The position numbers and the translations under genes are program-made. The notes beneath the pieces were generated by a model that was not told where the DNA came from, made no database searches, and saw only the letters and a list, made by a program, of their open reading frames with translations. A stretch of 64,000 bases of DNA, taken from NCBI GenBank assembly GCA_002711995.1, contig PASN01000018.1, forward strand, positions 124,001-188,000. Direction: 5' to 3'. Source of the stretch: Halobacteriovoraceae bacterium. GTDB taxonomy: Bacteria; Bdellovibrionota; Bacteriovoracia; Bacteriovoracales; Bacteriovoracaceae. Positions 59,000 to 64,000 of the stretch are shown here, in pieces (within the stretch, counting starts at the first letter, position 1; every line of letters starts with the position of its first letter).

Positions 59000-61408
59000 T
59001 TAAGCTGCCGCTCGATTTGGTCTTGATGGTCTTTGAGGTTTTTCGGTAACCTCTTTTTGTGGCTCCCAGTCAAGGAGTGCCACCGCTAGAACCTCTTGAA
59101 AGTTCTTTACTGGCACGAAATTAAGCTTCTTGCGATACTTCTCTGGAATCTCCACCAGGTCTTTCTGGTTTTTCCATGGAATGATGATTGTTTCAATTCC
59201 ACATCTCATCGCCGCAAGGGCCTTTTCTTTAATTCCTCCAACCGGCAAAACTTTCCCAGTCAAAGTGATCTCACCAGTCATCGCTATATCTTTGCTCACA
59301 AATGAGTTGGTCAATAGAGAGACAATTGAAGTTGCTAGGGTGATACCGGCACTTGGGCCATCCTTAGGTATCGCTCCCGCAGGCAAGTGAATATGAATCT
59401 CATTGCTGTCAAAAAGATCTTCATCAACACCAAGGTCTTTTGCATTGCTTCTGATGTATCCAACTGCTGCCTGTGCAGACTCTTTCATCACATCGCCAAG
59501 CTGGCCTGTAAGGGTCATGCCTTTGCCTTTCATTTTGGTTGCTTCTATGAAAAGGATCTCTCCTCCAGCCGCAGTCCACGCAAGGCCTGTGGCAACCCCA
59601 ATCTCGTCAAATTCTTTGCCATCTTCTTTTGAGTACATGGCCGGTCCAAGCAATTCTTCAACTGTTGGAGAAAGAATATGAGTCTTGGAGTTTTCGCCTG
59701 AAGCGATCTTTTTTGCAACTTTTCTACAAAGCGCTCCAATCTGTCTTTCAAGGTTTCTTAGTCCGGCCTCTCTAGTAAAGCCGTCAATTACGCTTACTAC
59801 ACCCTCATCATGAAATTCAACGTGATCATGGGTGATGCCGTTTTCATCCATTTGTTTTGGGATAAGGTATTGCTTTGAAATCGCAAGCTTTTCCTCTTGG
59901 GAGTATCCACTTAAATTTATAACTTCCATTCTGTCTCTTAGAGGACCTGGAATGTTTTCCAAAACATTTGCGGTTGCCACAAACATTACGTTGGAAAGAT
60001 CATATGGAACGTTTAAGTAGTGATCTCTGAAGCTTGTGTTTTGCTCAGGATCAAGTACTTCTAATAGGGCACTTGAAGGGTCGCCTTTGTAGTCGGATCC
60101 AAGCTTGTCCACCTCATCCAGCATAATGACAGGATTGTTGGTTTTAGCTTGCTTCATTGCTTGTATAAATCTTCCGGGCATTGCTCCAACATAAGTTCTT
60201 CTATGACCTCTGATCTCTGACTCGTCCTTTACACCACCTAGAGAAATTCTTACAAACTCTCTGCCTGTGGCCTTGGCGATTGACTTTCCAAGTGAGGTTT
60301 TACCTACCCCTGGAGGCCCTGAGAAACAAAGGATTGGGCCTTTAACCTTGCCGCCCTTCAATGATCTAACAGCAAGATACTCTAGTATTCTTTCTTTTAT
60401 TTTTTCTAAGTCGAAGTGGTCTTTGTCCAAAACCTCTTTGGCAAAAGCAAGCTCTGTTAACTCCTCTGAAGCTTCTGACCAAGGAAGATCAGTCATCCAC
60501 TCCAGGTACGTTCTAAGAATGCTGGATTCACTTGAATCTGGATGCATTCTTTCAAGTCTCGCAAGCTGCTTAAGGGTCTCTTTCTCAGCTTCTTCTGGCA
60601 TTCCTTTGGATTGGATTTTGTCACGAAGTTCAGAAAACTCGTCTACAACTTCTTCATCTCCAAGTTCAGATTTTATTGCTTTGATCTGTTCTCTAAGGAA
60701 ATATTCTTTTTGAGTTTTGCTTATCTCGCCTTTAGCGCTGGACTTGATCTTCGCTTGCATTGCGTAGATTTCAAGCTCACGGTCTAAAATGTCATTGATT
60801 CTATGAAGACGCTCTGTTGGATCCAAAGTTTCCAAAATGATTTGCGCCTCTTCAACTTTCAAGTTTAAATTGGAAGCAATTAAGTCTGCGAGCCTTCCCG
60901 GATCTTGAATATCCTCAAGCACCATTAGTATGTCTGGCGATAAAACCTTGCCAACATTGATTACTTTTTCCAGATTTTCTCTGGCGCTTCTCATCAATGC
61001 TTCGATAACATTTTGGGTTTCTTCCGGCTCCACTGGATGAACTTTTTCAACGTTTACGTTGTAAAACTCAGAAGTGTCGGTGAAAGAAGTAATTCTCGCC
61101 TTAGTCAAACCTTGAACTAGAATCTTAACTCTTCCGTCTGGAAGCTTTCTCATTCTCATGATCATTGCTACCGTACCCATCTCGTAGATTTCGTCTGGGG
61201 TAGGGCGCTCGGCCTGAATGTCTTTTTGACTGGCAAGCAAGATTAATCTGTCTGTGTTGTTTAAGGCTTCTTCAACCGCTTTAATCGAGGAATCTCTACC
61301 TACAAATAATGGCAGGATCATAAAAGGGTAAACAACTAAATCTCTAATAGGCAGGAGAGGGAGCGGTTCTTTAAACTCAATGCTGTCACCCTCGTAATTT
61401 GTAACCAT
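59000..61408 (-). CDS. lon: ATP-dependent protease Lon (copy 2)
   Basis: This 802-residue Lon has the standard plan: N-terminal substrate domain, AAA+ module (GPPGVGKT at 364-371, VIMLDEVDKL), and peptidase with Ser686 (DGPSAG) and Lys729 (GGIKEK). It lacks the acidic insert and lysine-rich linker seen in lon1, and so is closer to the housekeeping form. The ATG at 61408 has GGAGG ten bases upstream; a TTG at 61423 lies inside that site. The C-terminal tail is basic (RPSRPNRAAA). Confidence 0.97.
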   Translation of the reverse strand: MVTNYEGDSIEFKEPLPLLPIRDLVVYPFMILPLFVGRDSSIKAVEEALNNTDRLILLASQKDIQAERPTPDEIYEMGTVAMIMRMRKLPDGRVKILVQGLTKARITSFTDTSEFYNVNVEKVHPVEPEETQNVIEALMRSARENLEKVINVGKVLSPDILMVLEDIQDPGRLADLIASNLNLKVEEAQIILETLDPTERLHRINDILDRELEIYAMQAKIKSSAKGEISKTQKEYFLREQIKAIKSELGDEEVVDEFSELRDKIQSKGMPEEAEKETLKQLARLERMHPDSSESSILRTYLEWMTDLPWSEASEELTELAFAKEVLDKDHFDLEKIKERILEYLAVRSLKGGKVKGPILCFSGPPGVGKTSLGKSIAKATGREFVRISLGGVKDESEIRGHRRTYVGAMPGRFIQAMKQAKTNNPVIMLDEVDKLGSDYKGDPSSALLEVLDPEQNTSFRDHYLNVPYDLSNVMFVATANVLENIPGPLRDRMEVINLSGYSQEEKLAISKQYLIPKQMDENGITHDHVEFHDEGVVSVIDGFTREAGLRNLERQIGALCRKVAKKIASGENSKTHILSPTVEELLGPAMYSKEDGKEFDEIGVATGLAWTAAGGEILFIEATKMKGKGMTLTGQLGDVMKESAQAAVGYIRSNAKDLGVDEDLFDSNEIHIHLPAGAIPKDGPSAGITLATSIVSLLTNSFVSKDIAMTGEITLTGKVLPVGGIKEKALAAMRCGIETIIIPWKNQKDLVEIPEKYRKKLNFVPVKNFQEVLAVALLDWEPQKEVTEKPQRPSRPNRAAA

Positions 61409-61624
61409 AACGTGTTCCTCCAACTTACAATAATTGAACGCGCGGACAATTCCATTTGCTTATAATGTTTCGGGTCAAGCTAAAGGAATCTTTATGATAT
61501 TTTTTTGTTTTTGGAGATAATTTGTCCCAGCTAAAGGTGTTTTCTTGTCAGTATTATTTGATAAGATAAGTATGAAAAACTTAATTTTAACAACTTAGAG
61601 ATATTTTTAAACAATAGGTGTTTT

Positions 61625-63022
61625 ATGGCCGACTCATTAGGTATAGTAATATTAGCTGCAGGTAAAGGAACAAGGTTGAAGGTGGATATTCCTAAATCTT
61701 TATGCCCAATGCTTGGAAAACCCCTCATAGACCATGTTTTATCCAATTTAGATTCATTTCAAAACGAATACGAATTACAAGCAAAAATTTCCGTAGTGGT
61801 TGGACATAAGAAAGAAGAAGTGAAGAAGAGCATTTCAAGCAACTGGGCAGATGTATCTTTTGTTACCCAGGAAGAACAAAAAGGAACCGCTCACGCTCTT
61901 CAGTGTTATTTTGAACAGAACAAAGACGCATGGGATTCAAAATACACCTTGGTAGTCTGCGCAGACACTCCACTTATTGGCAAAGAAGAGTTTGGCAAAT
62001 TGTTTAAGGCCTTGCAAGATGATGAAGACGCTCAGGCCAGCGCTGCTGTTTTCAACACACCCAATCCCACTGGCTATGGGCGCATTGTAATGGGAGGTCA
62101 AGGATTTGATATCGTTGAAGAAAAAGACGCCAGTGAGGACCAAAGAAGGATTAACCTCGTTAATAGTGGACTGTACTTTTTTAGAACATCGCACATTAAA
62201 GAACACTTGGGCTCTATAGAAAATGAAAATAAATCGGGTGAGTTCTATTTAACAGACCTTTTTAAAAAGAGCTTCAATGTAAAGGCCGTAAACTATGAGG
62301 ATTCCTACAAATTTTTGGGGATAAACAACCTTGTTCAACTAGAAGAGGCCTCTCTTATAAAACAAAGGAATATAATTCTGAAACATCAGTTAGCTGGTGT
62401 CAGGTTTATCAACTCAAGCTCATGCTATATTGAAGAAAGTGTAGAGATCGGTGCAGGCAGTGTTGTTTATCCAGGAGTTACACTTGAAGGAGAAACCACA
62501 ATCGGCCAAAACTGCATATTAGAGTCTGGTGTGGTGATTAAGAACTCTGAAGTCCAAAATAATTGCTCAATTTTTGCGAATAGCTACTTGGAGAAAAGTC
62601 TCATTAAAGAAGATGTTAGAATTGGCCCAATGGCAAGAATAAGGCCTGGGTCTGAAATTGGCGCAGGCTCTAAGATTGGAAATTTTGTTGAAACTAAGAA
62701 TGCAAAGCTAGACAAAAAAGTAAGCGTTTCCCACTTAAGCTATGTGGGGGATGCCAATATTGGGGAGAACACAAACCTTGGCTGTGGGTTTATTACCTGT
62801 AATTATGATGGGGTGCAAAAACACCTTACAACCATAGGGAAAAATAGCTTTATTGGCTCTGACTCTCAAATGATAGCTCCAATTACCTTGGGCGATGAAG
62901 TGTATGTCGCAAGTGGATCCACCATTAATAAAGATATTCCTAGCGGAGGCTTTGGAATCGCTAGAGGCAGACAAGTTACGAAAGAGGGGATGGCAAAGAG
63001 ATTTCTAAAGAAAAAAGATTAA
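61625..63022 (+). CDS. glmU: Bifunctional GlmU (N-acetylglucosamine-1-phosphate uridyltransferase / acetyltransferase)
   Basis: This 465-residue enzyme makes UDP-GlcNAc for peptidoglycan and lipopolysaccharide. The N-terminal pyrophosphorylase has LAAGKGTRL and VVCADTPLI; the C-terminal left-handed beta-helix acetyltransferase has hexapeptide repeats, NFVETKNAKL, and the SHLSYVGDANIG and CNYDGVQKH stretches with the catalytic His region. Length is normal. It is followed 73 bases later by glmS, the preceding step of the same pathway. Confidence 0.97.
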   Translation: MADSLGIVILAAGKGTRLKVDIPKSLCPMLGKPLIDHVLSNLDSFQNEYELQAKISVVVGHKKEEVKKSISSNWADVSFVTQEEQKGTAHALQCYFEQNKDAWDSKYTLVVCADTPLIGKEEFGKLFKALQDDEDAQASAAVFNTPNPTGYGRIVMGGQGFDIVEEKDASEDQRRINLVNSGLYFFRTSHIKEHLGSIENENKSGEFYLTDLFKKSFNVKAVNYEDSYKFLGINNLVQLEEASLIKQRNIILKHQLAGVRFINSSSCYIEESVEIGAGSVVYPGVTLEGETTIGQNCILESGVVIKNSEVQNNCSIFANSYLEKSLIKEDVRIGPMARIRPGSEIGAGSKIGNFVETKNAKLDKKVSVSHLSYVGDANIGENTNLGCGFITCNYDGVQKHLTTIGKNSFIGSDSQMIAPITLGDEVYVASGSTINKDIPSGGFGIARGRQVTKEGMAKRFLKKKD

Positions 63023-63095
63023 TTCTTGCTGCGCAAAAAACTGGCTTCTATGCCTTCTAAATGGTAAAAATTGACCTTTAAACGAAGGATATTTT

Positions 63096-64000
63096 ATGTG
63101 TGGAATTGTTGGATACTGCGGCTCCCAAGATGCTATTGCACCTGTGCTTGAAGGTCTTAGCCGCTTAGAATATAGAGGATACGACTCGGCAGGAATTAGT
63201 TTTCAAACGTCTGAGGGATTAAGAACATTAAAAAAGGAAGGAAAGCTTGAAAACCTCAAAGCTGTAGTGGCCAAAGAGAGGCCAACTTCCCATACTGCAA
63301 TCGGGCATACTCGCTGGGCGACCCACGGGAAAGTTAACGATACTAACGCCCACCCCCATCAAAATGAGACATTTTCAATCGTTCATAACGGAATCATCGA
63401 AAATGCTAATAAAATCAAATCTTTTTTAGAGGATAAAGGCTTTAAGTTTCAGACTGAAACAGACTCGGAAGCCTTTCTTAATCTTTTGACCTATACCTAT
63501 GAAAAAGAAAAAGACATTAGACTGGCCATTATTGAAACTTTTAAACAGATAGAGGGCAACTCTGCCTTTGTCGTGATGAAGAAAGGTGAAAATACTATTT
63601 GGTCAATTAAAAGTTCCGCTCCTCTAGTTTGTGGGTTTAATCCAAAATCCCGCGAAGTTTACGCTTCGTCTGACCCCTATGCATTAGTGGGATTTGCTGA
63701 GGACATATACTTTCCTGGAGATGAAGTCCTATGTCAGTGCTCTTATGAAAACAAAGGTGACGAAGTACTGTTTTTTGATTTGGAAAATAAACCAACCTCC
63801 AACTATAAGATGCAGCAAAAAAAGGTTGAGCTGGACGTTGTCAGCAAAGGAAACTTTGAGCATTTCATGCTTAAAGAAATCCATGAGCAGCCAGCATTGA
63901 TTAAAAAGCTTGTTGAACATTACTTGGAGGGAGAGGGAAAGGAAGGCTTAAGCTCAATTTCAAATGATTTCCCTTATATCCATATTGCGGCCTGTGGAAC
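63096..64000 (+). CDS. glmS: Glucosamine-6-phosphate synthase GlmS (3' end missing)
   Basis: The frame is open from the ATG at 63096 to the end of the window (301 codons). The N-terminal glutaminase begins MCGIVGYCGSQ with catalytic Cys2, followed by EYRGYDSAGI, GHTRWATHG and HNGIIEN; the sugar-isomerase part starts after FEHFMLKEIHEQP. The enzyme converts fructose-6-phosphate and glutamine to glucosamine-6-phosphate, feeding GlmU. Its ribosome-binding site is GAAGGA. The last visible codons read IHIAACG, the start of the first isomerase domain. Confidence 0.96.
   Translation, partial: MCGIVGYCGSQDAIAPVLEGLSRLEYRGYDSAGISFQTSEGLRTLKKEGKLENLKAVVAKERPTSHTAIGHTRWATHGKVNDTNAHPHQNETFSIVHNGIIENANKIKSFLEDKGFKFQTETDSEAFLNLLTYTYEKEKDIRLAIIETFKQIEGNSAFVVMKKGENTIWSIKSSAPLVCGFNPKSREVYASSDPYALVGFAEDIYFPGDEVLCQCSYENKGDEVLFFDLENKPTSNYKMQQKKVELDVVSKGNFEHFMLKEIHEQPALIKKLVEHYLEGEGKEGLSSISNDFPYIHIAACG

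Noticed and set aside
60267-60713. 148-residue open frame antisense to lon2
   Set aside because: It is antisense to a conserved Lon region and Ser-rich as expected from reverse reading of Lon codons.

Overview
The window looks like chromosomal DNA of a low-GC (roughly 40% by eye) Gram-negative bacterium of the Bdellovibrionota, most like the Bacteriovoracaceae/Halobacteriovoraceae predators. The evidence is two Lon proteases, two short flagellins, a Flp/Tad pilus cluster followed by a YD-repeat protein and tiny secreted peptides (an arrangement like the B. bacteriovorus host-interaction, or hit, locus), a matrixin-type protease, and an outer-membrane TamB/Omp85 pair. The lineage is inferred from gene content, not from an rRNA marker. 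I see no rRNA, tRNA, CRISPR array, insertion sequence or prophage.

Layout. 1-7.1 kb: tamB (cut by the window start), an Omp85/TamA-like partner, and rplM-rpsI with a strong terminator. 7.1-18.2 kb: a UvrA-like ATPase with a degenerate second site, a secreted matrixin metalloprotease with a partner, an AMIN-like protein, lon1, and on the minus strand rpoZ, a long-chain acyl-CoA synthetase and a FlgT-C-like exported protein. 18.2-22.6 kb: a family-5 solute-binding lipoprotein and alaS (minus). 22.7-29.5 kb: an unusual surface-sugar cluster (GT2, HprK-like P-loop protein, nucleotidyltransferase-glycosyltransferase fusion, GT-C-like membrane protein). 29.6-31.5 kb: a prepilin fused to a repeat fibre and an S74 self-cleaving chaperone. 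31.5-40.4 kb: ung, recX, recA, pgpA, a RelA/SpoT-fold protein, and a minus operon ending in greA-recG-FHA-hydrolase. 40.5-46.9 kb: a UbiB-like kinase, a GNAT, two flagellins and an RmlD-like protein. 47.3-57.6 kb: the Tad cluster and hit-like locus. 57.6-64 kb: CheY/CheX-like pair, lon2, glmU and a partial glmS.

The most interesting system is 47.3-57.6 kb. It holds a Flp pilin, four further prepilin-like genes, prepilin peptidase, CpaB, CpaC secretin, a single polypeptide fusing TadZ and TadA, and TadB. Then come a YD-repeat exported protein and two paralogous 60-residue secreted peptides. I find sigma-28 (FliA)-type promoter sequences (TAAA, 15-16 bases, then a GCCGATAA-like box) before the Flp pilin, the YD-repeat gene, the first flagellin and the FlgT-C-like gene, and a sigma-54-type promoter before the second small peptide. 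I infer that motility, the Tad pilus and the hit-like surface proteins share a late-flagellar regulon. The first peptide gene carries a 10-bp direct repeat whose collapse would remove nine codons in frame, recalling the deletion hotspot known in the Bdellovibrio hit gene.

Most genes are tightly packed with short overlaps. Start codons were moved from the longest frame wherever a Shine-Dalgarno sequence, signal peptide or promoter pointed to a better one; these choices are stated in each entry.
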